Assembly: GCA_003278195.1 (NCBI GenBank)
Contig: QCGE01000002.1
Span: forward strand, 62,001-126,000
Direction of reading: 5' to 3'
Origin: Prochlorococcus sp. AG-363-P08
Lineage (GTDB): Bacteria; Cyanobacteriota; Cyanobacteriia; PCC-6307; Cyanobiaceae
DNA: 64,000 nt
The notes beneath the pieces are model-generated. The model made no database searches. It was not told the origin of the DNA and saw only the letters and a program-made list of their open reading frames with translations. Numbering within the stretch: the first letter of the stretch is position 1; each line of letters starts with the position of its first letter. Positions 54,228 through 64,000 of the stretch are shown one piece after another. The translations under genes were made by a program, and so were the position numbers.

Positions 54228-55985
54228 TTAATACGCAACAATCCATTCTTCCTGCTTATTTTTCTTCGGTGGTGATGGTAGATATACATTACGACTAAAA
54301 TCAATCACACTTATCTCAGAGGTATTGTGCATATGATGTGTGCCAGTTAGATCATTAAAGTAACTAGGACGAGCTTCTGACGAGAATCTTTCTTTGTATT
54401 CATCATGGTTTAATGCAATTATTTCATTTAATTGAAAACATTTTCCATATTTTTCATAAGAGTGAGTTTGGTTTACTCTATAAATTCTTTCTTCATGAAC
54501 CACAAGACCAGCATTTCTTGCTTTATTTGCATCAAAGATAACGGGATTACCTTCATTGATAGGCAACCAATTTGTCGTAAAAATATCTTCTGAATAAAAT
54601 ATATGTAGTTCTGAATTATGATCATCCATCCCAATTGAGCAGACATTAGTTAACATATACCAAGTGCCATCTCTTTTGATTAACATAGTGTCTACCGCAG
54701 AAATATTAGTCATTAATGTCATTAAAAATTCCCATTTTTTTGGGTAATCTATACACTTATAAAGTCTAATATCTTTATTTTTGGATGATTCGGGAATCAT
54801 GTAAATTTCACCACCTTCTTCAAAAATAAATGGAAAAGACAAATGGTAGTCTTCTTCTAATACTGTGCCAAGATAATTATATTCCTGGTTTTTTATCTCT
54901 ATTGCAGAAATTCTTCCTTTACAATCTATATATGAGTAATCCTCTACGAAGATCATAGTTTGGCCATTTTTCTTATTTACAAAGGGGTCTGCTAAAAAAT
55001 GATAAGGAGGATTTTTAATTTCTTTATATCTAAATAGAGCTGTATTAAGACATGAATTTGTGCTATAACCTATGCTCCATCTTTCAACAAGATATCTTCC
55101 TCTTTTGTTTATAGCCTTCAATAATCTTTTGCAATAACTAATTAGATAAACTTTGAGAAGATACTTTGTTCGTTGAAGTTTTTTTGTGTTGAGTTTATAG
55201 ATCTCTTGATTAGAAAAAATACATGGGTCGTTTTCTTGTTTTATTAAAGAGAAATTATTTAATGCTAGATTCTCTAAAAGTTTTAATATATAAATATTAG
55301 ACTTTTCAGATAAAAATGCTTGGTTTAAAAGCCAATACTCTTTTGTTTGAATAGATCCTCTAAAGAGAACTTTTCCTCCATCTAACTCCTCTGATAGGCG
55401 TTGAATTATGAATCCAGTAGCAAACTCTCGGTTGAAAACTTCCCAAAATCCAGGCGGACCTCCTCTGTTGATTCTATTATCTCCATGATGAAATGAAATA
55501 ATTCCGTGCTTTGTTAATTCTAAGATATCGCCGGAAATTATATCAGTTCCACACCTTAAGAAACAGTCTAGATTGCGCTCTTTGAGTTTATTTAAATCTG
55601 ATAAATTTATATTCCACTTTAATTTCTTTTGGCTGCAAAATTGCTTTGTGATCTCAATCTCTTCAATAGATAGTTCTTTAATACTTCTTTTAGTCGCAAA
55701 TCTTGGAAAAATCTTTCTTACTTTAGGGAGTTCAATTTTAAGTATAATGCTAATTGATATATATTCAATGATTTCTTTTATATTATTTTGCTGGAGTACC
55801 ATTGATAAAAGAGTCTTGAAAAACCCTTTTTGCTTTTGATGCTTTATGATTGCTTTTTGGGACTCATCTTTACATTTAATGACTATAGGCTTATGGAATA
55901 ATTCTGAAGTAATTATTTTTTCACACAACTGATAGTCATATGAAGAAATCATATCATTATCAATAAGAATTCCAATTCTTAGCAT
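54228..55985 (-). CDS. Formyltransferase-like domain fused to GIPC-transferase-like propeller
   Basis: A 585-residue protein. Residues about 1-270 resemble the methionyl-tRNA/sugar formyltransferase fold: IISFHHGDNRINRGGPPGFWEVFN at 162-185 holds the catalytic His-Asn-Asp-type region, followed by EELDGGKVLFRG. After about residue 310 comes a C-terminal repeat-rich domain (HFLADPFVNKKNGQTMIFVED, LSFPFIFEEGGEIYMIPESS, TWYMLTNVC, RNAGLVVHEERIYRVNQTHS) that resembles the propeller part of glucosamine inositolphosphorylceramide transferase. Such proteins modify cell-surface glycans or lipids. It is very rich in I, K, N and Y codons compared with its neighbours, which suggests transfer. Confidence 0.75.
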   Translation of the reverse strand: MLRIGILIDNDMISSYDYQLCEKIITSELFHKPIVIKCKDESQKAIIKHQKQKGFFKTLLSMVLQQNNIKEIIEYISISIILKIELPKVRKIFPRFATKRSIKELSIEEIEITKQFCSQKKLKWNINLSDLNKLKERNLDCFLRCGTDIISGDILELTKHGIISFHHGDNRINRGGPPGFWEVFNREFATGFIIQRLSEELDGGKVLFRGSIQTKEYWLLNQAFLSEKSNIYILKLLENLALNNFSLIKQENDPCIFSNQEIYKLNTKKLQRTKYLLKVYLISYCKRLLKAINKRGRYLVERWSIGYSTNSCLNTALFRYKEIKNPPYHFLADPFVNKKNGQTMIFVEDYSYIDCKGRISAIEIKNQEYNYLGTVLEEDYHLSFPFIFEEGGEIYMIPESSKNKDIRLYKCIDYPKKWEFLMTLMTNISAVDTMLIKRDGTWYMLTNVCSIGMDDHNSELHIFYSEDIFTTNWLPINEGNPVIFDANKARNAGLVVHEERIYRVNQTHSYEKYGKCFQLNEIIALNHDEYKERFSSEARPSYFNDLTGTHHMHNTSEISVIDFSRNVYLPSPPKKNKQEEWIVAY

Positions 55986-56073
55986 TACAACAAAATTGCT
56001 ACTACAAATTTCGCACTATCCCAACCATTTGTCAATTGTTCTTTGCATTTTTCCCTCAAAAATACTTTATGGC

Positions 56074-56244
56074 ATGTTGATAGCTGCAAATTTATCTAAT
56101 AAGATAATTAATGGTTTCATTTTTTATTTCATTCACAAGTATTTCCTGTTAATTTATTCCTTCGTTAAAAATTATGTAACAATAAAATTGCCTGATGAAG
56201 TTGCTGATAAATGGATAGAAGAATGCGGCAAACCTCAGAAGTAA
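56074..56244 (+). CDS. Possible small protein in the island
   Basis: A 56-codon frame from the ATG at 56074 (the frame is open from 55996, with TTG). It has one hydrophobic segment (IINGFIFYFIHKYFLLIYSFV), then a soluble tail VTIKLPDEVADKWIEEC, which resembles a short DNA-binding strand-helix. The evidence is only coding length and composition. It may be spurious. Confidence 0.3.
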   Translation: MLIAANLSNKIINGFIFYFIHKYFLLIYSFVKNYVTIKLPDEVADKWIEECGKPQK

Positions 56245-56312
56245 AGAATCTCTCTTTCAATCAATAAGTGAGGTGCAGCATATTCTCCTTACTGAAAACC
56301 CTGTCATGCCAA

Positions 56313-56344
56313 CAAAAAACCCCCGCCGGAGCAGGGGTTTCATT
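56313..56344 (-). terminator. Rho-independent terminator after tRNA-fMet
   Basis: On the minus strand, AAACCCCTGCTCCGGC is followed by GGGGGTTTTTT, forming a GC-rich hairpin with a T run just after the tRNA 3' end. It ends transcription of tRNA-fMet. Confidence 0.75.
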
Positions 56345-56422
<78 letters not shown>

Positions 56423-56470
56423 AGGATTCATTAATGATACATCTCTGCCAGAGACAAATAACTCCTCTAT

Positions 56471-57448
56471 CTAGGTTTCATTGAATTTAAGTTCGCCCTT
56501 TACTTCTAGTTGCACACCAGGAGCCACTAAAAGGACTTGTTCTTTTAGTTCTTCAAGTCCTCCGGGTGTAAGCCATTCGAATTGCTTAAGCAAATGGAGT
56601 GCAACTGCATGCTTTGCCCTTTTTGAGCCATCTTCGACTTTTATGGCCATTCCTATTCCCTCTCCAATCCTGCTAATGCATTGAATACCTTCAGCACCTC
56701 CTTTGCTTACCAATTGTCCATGACCTAATTTGATTAACTCAGTATCAAAACGCCCATTTCCAGAAATCATTATTGGTTGTGAGAGCATTGCCCTGCTGAC
56801 TTGTTCTAACTCAGCGTGTTGGGAGCCCCCAAGATGCGCGTAAAGAAGAGCCATCTGTGATAGTTGCAATAGCAATGTTGGAGCTCCGCAATCATCTCTT
56901 GCGGCAAAAAGCTCTTCCGATGGAAGGCCTAATAGTTCAGAGACTCTTCTAGTTATTTCTTTTTGCAAAGGGTGATTTCCTTGGAGATATGAGTCCAGGG
57001 GCCATCCCATCTTTTTGCTGGTAGCAAGAAAGGCTGCATGTTTCCCAGAGCAGTTGTGTTGAAGAGGACTATTGCCCGATGAAGGTACAGGGCAATGGAG
57101 GGAATTTACGTCTATTTCTGCATTCCAAAGTAACTTGAAGACTTCTCTGGAATGTGAAACTGTTCCAGCATGCGAGCCACAACAAATTGCTAATCCTTTT
57201 TCATCTGACTTGAATTTTTCTGCAGCTCCACTACTTATAAATGGCAGCACCTGAAAAGGTTTTAGAGATGATCGTATAAAAGTTTCGAAGTCTGCTCTCC
57301 CTGCTGACATTAATATTCTTCCCTTGTTATCACAAACAACAGCATGTACACGATGAATAGATTCAATGCTAGAACCTCGTTTTAAGAGAACTTGTAGTGG
57401 AGGTATTGTTGATTTTTTTGTTCTTCTTATGTCCGATGAGAAAGCCAT
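56471..57448 (-). CDS. L-asparaginase II family protein
   Basis: A 325-residue asparaginase of the COG4448 type. Features are the IHRVHAVVCDNKGRILMSAG N-terminus, the motif RSSLKPFQVLPFI, CCGSHAGTVSHSRE, HNCSGKHAAFL and the DDCGAPTLLLQL part, with a nucleophilic Ser/Thr in the first motif. It deaminates asparagine to aspartate in the cytosol. It follows the CGLD27 gene by 2 nt in a four-gene minus operon. Confidence 0.9.
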   Translation of the reverse strand: MAFSSDIRRTKKSTIPPLQVLLKRGSSIESIHRVHAVVCDNKGRILMSAGRADFETFIRSSLKPFQVLPFISSGAAEKFKSDEKGLAICCGSHAGTVSHSREVFKLLWNAEIDVNSLHCPVPSSGNSPLQHNCSGKHAAFLATSKKMGWPLDSYLQGNHPLQKEITRRVSELLGLPSEELFAARDDCGAPTLLLQLSQMALLYAHLGGSQHAELEQVSRAMLSQPIMISGNGRFDTELIKLGHGQLVSKGGAEGIQCISRIGEGIGMAIKVEDGSKRAKHAVALHLLKQFEWLTPGGLEELKEQVLLVAPGVQLEVKGELKFNET

Positions 57449-57450
57449 GA

Positions 57451-57960
57451 TTACGTATTATTCAAATTAGAGAATGCCATGCTGAAAATTAGTCCCATTA
57501 TAATGAGTGCCCAAGAGATCTTTATGGATCTAATTACTTTCTTTATCACAGGCTTTACTTCATGTTGAGCTACTAATAAGTCTTTTTCAATCCATTCCTT
57601 AGGCTTGCACCATGAATTCCCATCTTGCCATCCTGTCTCTTCATAAATAATTGTTTTATTTGTAAGTCTTTTTTGTATATATTTCCAACCCAATAATAAC
57701 CTGAGCAATAAAACTATAGGTATAAGAATGCTAATTGTAGAAGTATTTAAAGTCAATTTAATGAGATCTTTTTTTGCTATCAGGTTATTTGCTGAAATCG
57801 TAAATATTAAAGGAAAAGCAATAAGCCAACTTAAAAGTAATGCCCTGCTAAGACTTGTTTGATGGCCAAATGGTAATGAAAAAAACCAAGATTTAGTTAG
57901 CTCTTTGTATTCTTCTATTGGTATTTGTTCTTTTGGTACGGGGCAATTATCAGTAATCAT
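57451..57960 (-). CDS. CGLD27-family membrane protein (DUF1230)
   Basis: A 169-residue protein with two to four membrane spans. The family motif CPVPKEQIPIEEYKELTKSWFFSLPFG at the N-terminus and ETGWQDGNSWCKPKEWIEKDLLVAQHEVKPV in the middle are typical of this green-lineage/cyanobacterial family (Conserved in Green Lineage and Diatoms). Its role is in chloroplast/thylakoid biology, possibly under high light or iron stress. It overlaps rsfS by 4 nt (ATGA). Confidence 0.9.
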   Translation of the reverse strand: MITDNCPVPKEQIPIEEYKELTKSWFFSLPFGHQTSLSRALLLSWLIAFPLIFTISANNLIAKKDLIKLTLNTSTISILIPIVLLLRLLLGWKYIQKRLTNKTIIYEETGWQDGNSWCKPKEWIEKDLLVAQHEVKPVIKKVIRSIKISWALIIMGLIFSMAFSNLNNT

Positions 57961-58337
57961 TTTTTTGTACTTTCTGAGTTTAGGTTGCTAAAACAAATAC
58001 TTTCTCCGTTGCTCCAGAATGCCTCAAGTGCATAGTAATTACGTTCGCTTGTCTGAAGAATATGAACGATCAATTCTCCGTAATCAAGTAAAGCCCATTT
58101 CGCTTCATTAATACCTTCTCTTCGTAAAGGAAGACGATTTTCTTTTTTTTCAATATGATCCTCTACTGATTTTGCAATAGCTCTTACTTGCACATCAGAA
58201 AAACCTTCGGCAATTACTAGCCAATCTGCAAGAGATGAAACTTCTTCTACTCTTATTAGGCGTATGTCATTTGCTTTCCTGTCATCACATGCTTCCGCGG
58301 CTAAGACAGCGAGGCCCTGGCTTTCATCCATATACAT
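57957..58337 (-). CDS. rsfS: Ribosome silencing factor
   Basis: RsfS, 126 residues, binds ribosomal protein L14 and blocks joining of subunits in starvation. The motifs DWLVIAEGFSDVQVRAIAKSVEDHI and GINEAKWALLDYGELIVHILQTSERNYYALEAFWSNGE are family hallmarks. It overlaps the DUF3318 gene by 14 nt and the CGLD27 gene by 4 nt, so translation is coupled. Confidence 0.94.
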   Translation of the reverse strand: MYMDESQGLAVLAAEACDDRKANDIRLIRVEEVSSLADWLVIAEGFSDVQVRAIAKSVEDHIEKKENRLPLRREGINEAKWALLDYGELIVHILQTSERNYYALEAFWSNGESICFSNLNSESTKK

Positions 58338-58959
58338 TCTCGCTGCTTACTGATTGGCTTGAGCCTTCTTGCTCGGCCATTTCTGCTCGAGCTTTGCCAG
58401 CACTTTTTCTAAGTGCCTCTAGTCTGTCTTCATAGAAACTACGTTTTTTCTTTTTGCGTGTTTGCTCAACTAGTTCTTTAAGAGCACCGCCAAGACTTTT
58501 ATAGGCATTCGGAACGCTATATCCAAATCGACAGGCAAGATCAATTGCTCTTTCGTCAGCTGTTATGGCGTCTTGGAGGCGTTTCTCCGAATTGTTTTTC
58601 AAATAAAGCCTGTATCCAGCAAAGCCCGAAAGACCTAAGGCCATTAATAAAAGCAGACCATCTTGAACCCAGAGTTCACCTATTGCACCTCCTAGGCCTA
58701 TTGCTAGGGCAGCCATCTCCCATCCATCTCTGGGAATTGTATCGTTTTGAATACGTCCAACTTCATGCCAGAAAAGTAAGTTTCTGTGATCTATAGCTAG
58801 GTTTTCCCATTGATCAAGATCCACTTGGATCTCAACCTCGTCTCGACCAATCTCCTCGAGAGTGATTAATGGAGGATCTACTGCTGCGGCGGCCTCTACA
58901 AATACCCAGCTTTGATTTTCTGGCGGCAGCAACCCCTTCAGTCGCTGAAGTTCGCTCAT
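58324..58959 (-). CDS. DUF3318 membrane protein
   Basis: A 211-residue protein. Two hydrophobic spans sit in the middle (EMAALAIGLGGAIGELWVQDGLLLLMALGLSGFAGYRLYL), flanked by soluble arms; the N-terminal half has VEIQVDLDQWENLAIDHRNLLFWHEVGRIQNDTIPRDGWE, a family marker. It is the first gene of the minus operon DUF3318-rsfS-CGLD27-asparaginase. The function is unknown. Confidence 0.85.
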   Translation of the reverse strand: MSELQRLKGLLPPENQSWVFVEAAAAVDPPLITLEEIGRDEVEIQVDLDQWENLAIDHRNLLFWHEVGRIQNDTIPRDGWEMAALAIGLGGAIGELWVQDGLLLLMALGLSGFAGYRLYLKNNSEKRLQDAITADERAIDLACRFGYSVPNAYKSLGGALKELVEQTRKKKKRSFYEDRLEALRKSAGKARAEMAEQEGSSQSVSSENVYG

Positions 58960-59077
58960 AGTCTAGAAATCTCCCTTTAATAATAAAGTTAGCGAGTCAC
59001 AGCCTCTCAAGTATTCCTTTGTGTAGGGGATTATTCTGAGGCGTGGGAAGCTAGGCGGGTTTAGACCGTCAAAAAAT

Positions 59078-62000
59078 ATGCCAAGACGGACCGATATCCG
59101 TCGAATTCTTCTTCTAGGGTCTGGCCCAATTGTAATTGGGCAGGCCTGCGAGTTCGATTATTCAGGTACACAAGCATGTAAAGCTCTTAGATCTGAGGGA
59201 TTTGAAGTGGTTTTGGTTAATTCCAACCCTGCTTCGATAATGACTGATCCAGAAATGGCAGATAGGACATATCTGGAACCTCTGACTCCAGAGGTAGTTG
59301 CTCGGGTTATAGAACTTGAACGACCAGATGCACTCTTGCCCACTATGGGAGGTCAGACTGCTCTTAACCTTGCTGTTGCTTTAGAAGAGAATGGAACATT
59401 AGAAAAATTCGGTGTCGAATTAATTGGAGCTAATTTTTCGGCCATTCGAAAAGCCGAAGATCGCAGACTTTTTAAACAGGCGATGGAAAAAATAGGTGTG
59501 AAAGTTTGTCCTTCGGGCATAGCCTCCACCCTTAAGGAATCTGAAATTGTACGCTCGGAGATCAATAGCTTTCCTCTAATCATTAGACCAGCATTTACTC
59601 TTGGAGGGAGTGGAGGTGGAATTGCTTATAACCCCGAAGAATTCATAGAAATATGTAAAACCGGTTTAGATGCTAGTCCTGTTTCACAGATTCTTATAGA
59701 GAAATCACTTTTGGGATGGAAAGAATATGAGTTAGAAGTAATGAGAGACCTTGCAGATAATGTAGTTATTGTATGTAGTATCGAAAATATTGACCCTATG
59801 GGAGTTCATACTGGAGACTCAATAACTGTAGCTCCAGCGCAAACACTTACAGATCGTGAATATCAAAAATTGCGTGATCAATCTATAGCAATTATTCGAG
59901 AGATAGGAGTTGCTACAGGAGGTAGTAATATTCAATTTGCCATCAATCCTAATAATGGTGAAGTAATAGTTATTGAGATGAATCCTAGAGTTAGTCGGTC
60001 CTCGGCTTTAGCAAGTAAAGCAACTGGGTTCCCAATCGCAAAAATCGCAGCGAGACTTTCTGTTGGATATAACTTGGACGAAATAATTAATGACATTACT
60101 GGAAAGACTCCAGCCTGCTTTGAGCCGACAATAGATTATGTAGTAACTAAAGTTCCCCGCTTTGCATTCGAAAAGTTTAGAGGAAGTCCTGCAGTTTTAA
60201 CTACATCTATGAAATCAGTTGGTGAAGCTATGGCAATTGGCAGATGCTTTGAGGAGTCTTTTCAAAAGGCACTTAGATCTCTTGAAACTGGTCTGGCTGG
60301 ATGGGGTTGTGATAGAGACGAACCAGATTTAAGTCCTATAGAGATAGAGAGATTATTAAGGACACCTTCTCCAGAGAGAATAATGGCAGTAAGAACGGCA
60401 ATGTTGAGTGGAAGAACCGATTCGGATATATATAAACTTAGTAAAATTGATCCTTGGTTCTTGTCTAAACTTCGAAATATAATTGATCTTGAAATGTCAA
60501 TTCTGAAAGGTAAAAAATTAAAAGATATCACTCCTGAAAATCTTCTTATGCTTAAGAAACTAGGATATTCAGATGAGCAGATTGCATGGGCGACTAAAAC
60601 ACATCAACTAGATGTAAGAGCGTATAGGTATGCTAATGGAATTAGACCTATATATAAAACAGTTGACACATGTGCAGCTGAATTTCAATCAGCTACTCCT
60701 TATTATTATTCTACCTATGAGAGTCCTGTTAAGTATATAGATGATAGAGGCCAGATAACTTCTCTTGACAGCAAGACCGAGGTCGTTAGAGATGATAGAA
60801 AGAAAGTAATGATTTTAGGAGGAGGGCCAAATAGGATAGGTCAAGGTATTGAGTTTGATTATTGTTGCTGCCATGCTTCTTTTGCGGCACAGAAGCAAGG
60901 GTTTTCTACAATTATGGTTAATAGTAATCCTGAAACTGTCTCTACAGATTATGACACTAGTGACAGGTTGTATTTTGAGCCACTAACTCTAGAAGATGTT
61001 TTAAATGTCATCGAAACTGAGAAACCTTTGGGGGTAATTGTTCAGTTTGGAGGGCAAACACCATTGAAGTTAGCAATGCCACTTATTCATTGGTTGAAGA
61101 GTCCAGAAGGTAAAAAATCTGGAACGCGTATTTGGGGAACATCTCCTGAATCGATCGATAAAGCTGAGGATCGAGAACAATTTGAAGCCATTCTCCGTAA
61201 GTTAAATATTCTTCAGCCCCTTAATGGAATTGCTCGCAGCGACATTGATGCTAGATCTATTGCCTCAAAAATTGGTTATCCAGTAGTAGTTAGACCTTCT
61301 TATGTATTGGGTGGAAGAGCAATGGAGGTCGTTTTTGATGAGAAGGAATTAGATAAATATATGAAAGATGCTGTAAATGTAGAGCCAGATCATCCAGTTC
61401 TTATTGATCAATATTTAGAGAATGCTGTAGAAGTTGATGTAGACGCACTATGTGATCGAAATGGCCTGGTTGTTATTGTAGGATTAATGGAGCATATAGA
61501 GCCAGCAGGAATTCATTCAGGAGACTCCGCTTGTTGCCTTCCTTCTGTAACTTTAGGCAATAGATCTCTAAGAATTATTAGAAATTGGACGGAGAAATTA
61601 GCTTTAGCATTAAATGTTGAGGGACTTATTAACTTGCAATTTGCTGTTCAGAGAGACTCTGATGGTCAAGAAATAGTTTATATAATAGAAGCAAATCCAA
61701 GAGCATCAAGAACAGTTCCTTTTGTTGCTAAATCAACCGGAGTTGCTGTTGCTGCTATAGCTACACGTTTAATGGCAGGTGAAACACTTACTGAGATTGG
61801 TTTGATCAGTGAACCTGCCCCCCCCCTACAGTCAATAAAAGAAGCGGTTTTACCATTCAAACGTTTCCCAGGTGCCGATAATGTTCTTGGCCCAGAGATG
61901 CGATCAACTGGTGAGGTTATGGGTTCTGCTAACAGTTTTGGTATGGCATATGCAAAGTCAGAATTAGCCGCTGGCGATGCTTTACCTACTAGTGGAACTG

Positions 62001-62386
62001 TTTTTCTTTCTACTCATGATAGAGATAAGGAAGGGCTGGTCCCTGTGGCTAATAATTTAATAGAACTTGGCTTTAAGCTTATTGCGACATCTGGAACAGC
62101 TAAGGCATTGATTAATGCTGGAATTAAGGTGTTGCCAGTTTTAAAGGTTCATGAAGGGCGCCCAAATATTGAGGATTTAATTCGCTCTGGACAAGTTCAA
62201 TTAGTAATTAATACACCTATTGGTAGACAAGCAGCCCATGATGATAAGTATCTTAGGAGAGCAGCATTGGATTATTCAGTTCCCGCCGTTACTACTCTTG
62301 CAGGAGCAAGAGCAGCAGTTGAAGCAATTATTGCATTGCAAGCACAAAAACTATCCGTTGCTGCTCTACAAGATATTCATTCTTGA
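59078..62386 (+). CDS. carB: Carbamoyl phosphate synthase large subunit
   Basis: CarB, 1102 residues, complete. It makes carbamoyl phosphate from bicarbonate, ammonia (delivered by CarA) and two ATP, for arginine and pyrimidine synthesis. The two ATP-grasp halves are visible (first [24 protein letters not shown] and second [24 protein letters not shown]), each followed by [10 protein letters not shown]- or [12 protein letters not shown]-type motifs. The C-terminal MGS allosteric domain ([15 protein letters not shown]) ends near residue 1090. It is transcribed opposite to the DUF3318 operon. Confidence 0.98.
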   Translation: MPRRTDIRRILLLGSGPIVIGQACEFDYSGTQACKALRSEGFEVVLVNSNPASIMTDPEMADRTYLEPLTPEVVARVIELERPDALLPTMGGQTALNLAVALEENGTLEKFGVELIGANFSAIRKAEDRRLFKQAMEKIGVKVCPSGIASTLKESEIVRSEINSFPLIIRPAFTLGGSGGGIAYNPEEFIEICKTGLDASPVSQILIEKSLLGWKEYELEVMRDLADNVVIVCSIENIDPMGVHTGDSITVAPAQTLTDREYQKLRDQSIAIIREIGVATGGSNIQFAINPNNGEVIVIEMNPRVSRSSALASKATGFPIAKIAARLSVGYNLDEIINDITGKTPACFEPTIDYVVTKVPRFAFEKFRGSPAVLTTSMKSVGEAMAIGRCFEESFQKALRSLETGLAGWGCDRDEPDLSPIEIERLLRTPSPERIMAVRTAMLSGRTDSDIYKLSKIDPWFLSKLRNIIDLEMSILKGKKLKDITPENLLMLKKLGYSDEQIAWATKTHQLDVRAYRYANGIRPIYKTVDTCAAEFQSATPYYYSTYESPVKYIDDRGQITSLDSKTEVVRDDRKKVMILGGGPNRIGQGIEFDYCCCHASFAAQKQGFSTIMVNSNPETVSTDYDTSDRLYFEPLTLEDVLNVIETEKPLGVIVQFGGQTPLKLAMPLIHWLKSPEGKKSGTRIWGTSPESIDKAEDREQFEAILRKLNILQPLNGIARSDIDARSIASKIGYPVVVRPSYVLGGRAMEVVFDEKELDKYMKDAVNVEPDHPVLIDQYLENAVEVDVDALCDRNGLVVIVGLMEHIEPAGIHSGDSACCLPSVTLGNRSLRIIRNWTEKLALALNVEGLINLQFAVQRDSDGQEIVYIIEANPRASRTVPFVAKSTGVAVAAIATRLMAGETLTEIGLISEPAPPLQSIKEAVLPFKRFPGADNVLGPEMRSTGEVMGSANSFGMAYAKSELAAGDALPTSGTVFLSTHDRDKEGLVPVANNLIELGFKLIATSGTAKALINAGIKVLPVLKVHEGRPNIEDLIRSGQVQLVINTPIGRQAAHDDKYLRRAALDYSVPAVTTLAGARAAVEAIIALQAQKLSVAALQDIHS

Positions 62387-62424
62387 CCCAAACTATTGTT
62401 TCTCTGAATTAATTCTTTCCCTCC

Positions 62425-63099
62425 ATGAATTTAACTAAAACTACATCAAATCTTCCTGCAGGAAATGATTGTAGAGAGTTATTTAGAGCAGCTTATGAAA
62501 ATAGATATACATGGAGTTCTGGATTTTGTGGATATCATGGAAGATGCTCTTTCCTTGAAGGGGAGAAGTTTGTGGAGGGCACTTTTAAATTAGGAGCGGA
62601 TTTTCAGTCTAAAGTCTATGGGATAGAAGATGAGATTTGCAGAAAGCTATTAGAATCACAATTATGGGAGGTCTCTATTCATAGGATACGTAGATCTTTT
62701 GAACAAGTACACGGCAAGAATACCTTCATTTCTGGGGATAATAATGATATTGGTATGGAGATTATTGTTGGTGGAAAAAGTTCTGGTGATAAATACCGAA
62801 TAAAAAATAATGTAGTGACTATGGTTCACCGACATATACATGGGACCTTGGTGACCATATACACAAAAAGTATTACACAAACATCTAAAGGTTATTTGAG
62901 TGAGTCATATAGTAGTCAGTACAGTGATCCAAATACAGGCTCACCCTTGGGTGGGCTCAGTCATTTTGTAGACACATTTATCCCTCTGGAGAATTCAGAC
63001 CATTGGGTCCTCAGTAAGAGGGATGTTCAAATAGAAGGGTATAAACATGTCTTGCCTACTAATAAGACATTTTCTTTTTGGGACATGAAGCCAAATTGA
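62425..63099 (+). CDS. DUF3386 protein
   Basis: A 224-residue soluble protein of the cyanobacterial DUF3386 family. Markers are ELFRAAYENRYTWSSGFCGYHGRCSF, IGMEIIVGGKSSGDKYRIKNNVVTMVHRHIHGTLVTIYTKS, and LSHFVDTFIPLENSDHWVLSKRDVQIEGYKHV. The beta-rich pattern is like a lipid-binding barrel but the ligand is not known. It lies 38 nt after carB, same strand. Confidence 0.88.
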   Translation: MNLTKTTSNLPAGNDCRELFRAAYENRYTWSSGFCGYHGRCSFLEGEKFVEGTFKLGADFQSKVYGIEDEICRKLLESQLWEVSIHRIRRSFEQVHGKNTFISGDNNDIGMEIIVGGKSSGDKYRIKNNVVTMVHRHIHGTLVTIYTKSITQTSKGYLSESYSSQYSDPNTGSPLGGLSHFVDTFIPLENSDHWVLSKRDVQIEGYKHVLPTNKTFSFWDMKPN

Positions 63100-63177
63100 T
63101 ATAGGCATTGCCCTTTTATCAGGGCTATGGGACCATCTAAAGATCCTTTAAAGTCAGCGCTCTTTGGCTAAATCGTT

Positions 63178-64000
63178 ATGTTGTTCGACTACCCCATTGC
63201 CAACCTTCCAATTGATATTGACCAAAAGATTGAACAAATTAATGCTCCGATAAGTTCATTTGCCTGGGGCTGGCCAACTGTGACATTGATAGCTTTTACA
63301 GGCCTTCTTTTTATGTTTGGCCTCCAATTTATGCCATTAAGAAGAATTCCTTACGGGATTCGGATGTTATTTAAACCTAATGAGGTCACAGTTGAAGGAG
63401 GAGATATTTCGCCTTTTCAAGCACTAATGACTTCCCTTTCTGCAACCATTGGAACTGGAAATATAGCTGGCGTGGCTGGTGCAATCGCAATTGGGGGTCC
63501 AGGAGCTGTGTTCTGGATGTGGATAATTGCTGTGTTTGGTATGGCAACTAAGTATGCGGAAACTGTTCTTGCTGTCCATTTTAGAGAAGTAGACCCACTA
63601 GGTAATCATGTGGGTGGACCAATGTATTACATCAAAAATGGACTTGGACCTAACTGGAGATGGCTTGGCAGCTTGTTTGCTTTGTTTGGAATGTTGGCAG
63701 GTTTTGGTATAGGAAATGGCGTTCAATGCTTTGAAGTTTCTAGTGCTTTGGAATTGGTTGGTATTCCCAAACTTTTGACAGGTGTTGTTCTAGCTTCTTT
63801 GGTTTTTGTTGTAATCATTGGTGGCGTAAAACGTATTGCTAAGGCTGCATCTGCAATTGTTCCTTCGATGGCTATTCTTTACATATTTGCATGTATTTTG
63901 ATTATAGTTAGTAACTTTACTTTGATCCCTGATGCTTTCTCTGCAATATTTTCGAATGCTTTCACTGGTAAGGCAGCAGCAACAGGAACATTTGCTCAAG
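63178..64000 (+). CDS. Sodium:alanine/glycine symporter (AGCS), partial
   Basis: A frame from ATG 63178 that runs off the window, about 274 residues. It is the N-terminal part of an alanine or glycine cation symporter: ALMTSLSATIGTGNIAGVAGAIAIGGPGAVFWMWIIAVFGMATKYAETVLAVHFRE, then GNHVGGPMYYIKNGLGPNW, the AGCS signatures. It imports small amino acids with Na+. It is the third gene of a plus-strand series from carB onward. Confidence 0.92.
   Translation, partial: MLFDYPIANLPIDIDQKIEQINAPISSFAWGWPTVTLIAFTGLLFMFGLQFMPLRRIPYGIRMLFKPNEVTVEGGDISPFQALMTSLSATIGTGNIAGVAGAIAIGGPGAVFWMWIIAVFGMATKYAETVLAVHFREVDPLGNHVGGPMYYIKNGLGPNWRWLGSLFALFGMLAGFGIGNGVQCFEVSSALELVGIPKLLTGVVLASLVFVVIIGGVKRIAKAASAIVPSMAILYIFACILIIVSNFTLIPDAFSAIFSNAFTGKAAATGTFAQ

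Overview
The window looks like a chromosome segment of a low-light-type Prochlorococcus (marine picocyanobacterium). The evidence is moderate-to-low GC, dense packing, many cyanobacteria-only families (DUF3685, DUF3727, DUF3318, DUF2811, DUF3386, CGLD27), a Calvin-cycle phosphoribulokinase of the proteobacterial (class I) type, prepilin peptidase, ferritins of the marine picocyanobacterial kind, and no rRNA, insertion sequence or CRISPR. The species call is inference from gene content, not from a database search.

Layout. 0.1-3.7 kb: a tight minus-strand operon (small protein, prepilin peptidase, accD, small secreted protein, Gfo/Idh/MocA oxidoreductase). 3.7-5.8 kb: prk and leuB. 5.8-10.6 kb: a compact minus-strand run lpxD-proB-YqeG phosphatase-DUF3727-ruvX-acyltransferase-like gene. 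10.7-16.7 kb: CofE-like ligase, thioredoxin-fold thylakoid protein, DUF3685, hisA, an NAD-dependent epimerase and pgsA. 16.8-23.2 kb: unknown membrane protein, a PPC-glutaredoxin fusion, GNAT, SDR, nth and a TVP38 protein. 23.6-28.6 kb: an iron-handling cluster (Fut/Fbp-type ABC ATPase, an unlisted 47-residue Cys-rich gene beside a strong Fur box, two ferritins, a Crp-family regulator, a peroxiredoxin-like protein). 28.6-34.1 kb: orphan ABC ATPase, Rieske oxygenase, and an ABC-2 exporter of one ATPase and two permeases. 34.2-40.7 kb: pentapeptide protein, SemiSWEET, tRNA-Ser, lytic transglycosylase, and metY-metA. 40.7-43.5 kb: APH-ATPase fusion, AlkB, a small membrane protein. 43.6-47.4 kb: a complete aapJQMP amino-acid importer. 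47.6-53.9 kb: SulP transporter, an FAD oxidoreductase lacking a normal start codon, SirB/CbiX chelatase, DUF2811, GMC oxidoreductase. 54.0-56.4 kb: a possible small tRNA-fMet-flanked island. 56.5-64 kb: asparaginase, CGLD27, rsfS, DUF3318, carB, DUF3386 and the start of an AGCS symporter that runs off the window.

How the parts work together. The methionine pair is coherent: MetA carries the glutamate that marks acetyl-CoA use and sits next to MetY, so this cell should make homocysteine from O-acetylhomoserine by direct sulfhydrylation. The iron block combines uptake, storage and regulation around one Fur-like operator. The most unusual spots are that iron block with its tiny Cys-rich gene, and the 2.3-kb segment at 54.0-56.4 kb, which is bounded by an intact initiator tRNA and a second copy of its 3' half and carries a formyltransferase/glycan-modification-like protein.
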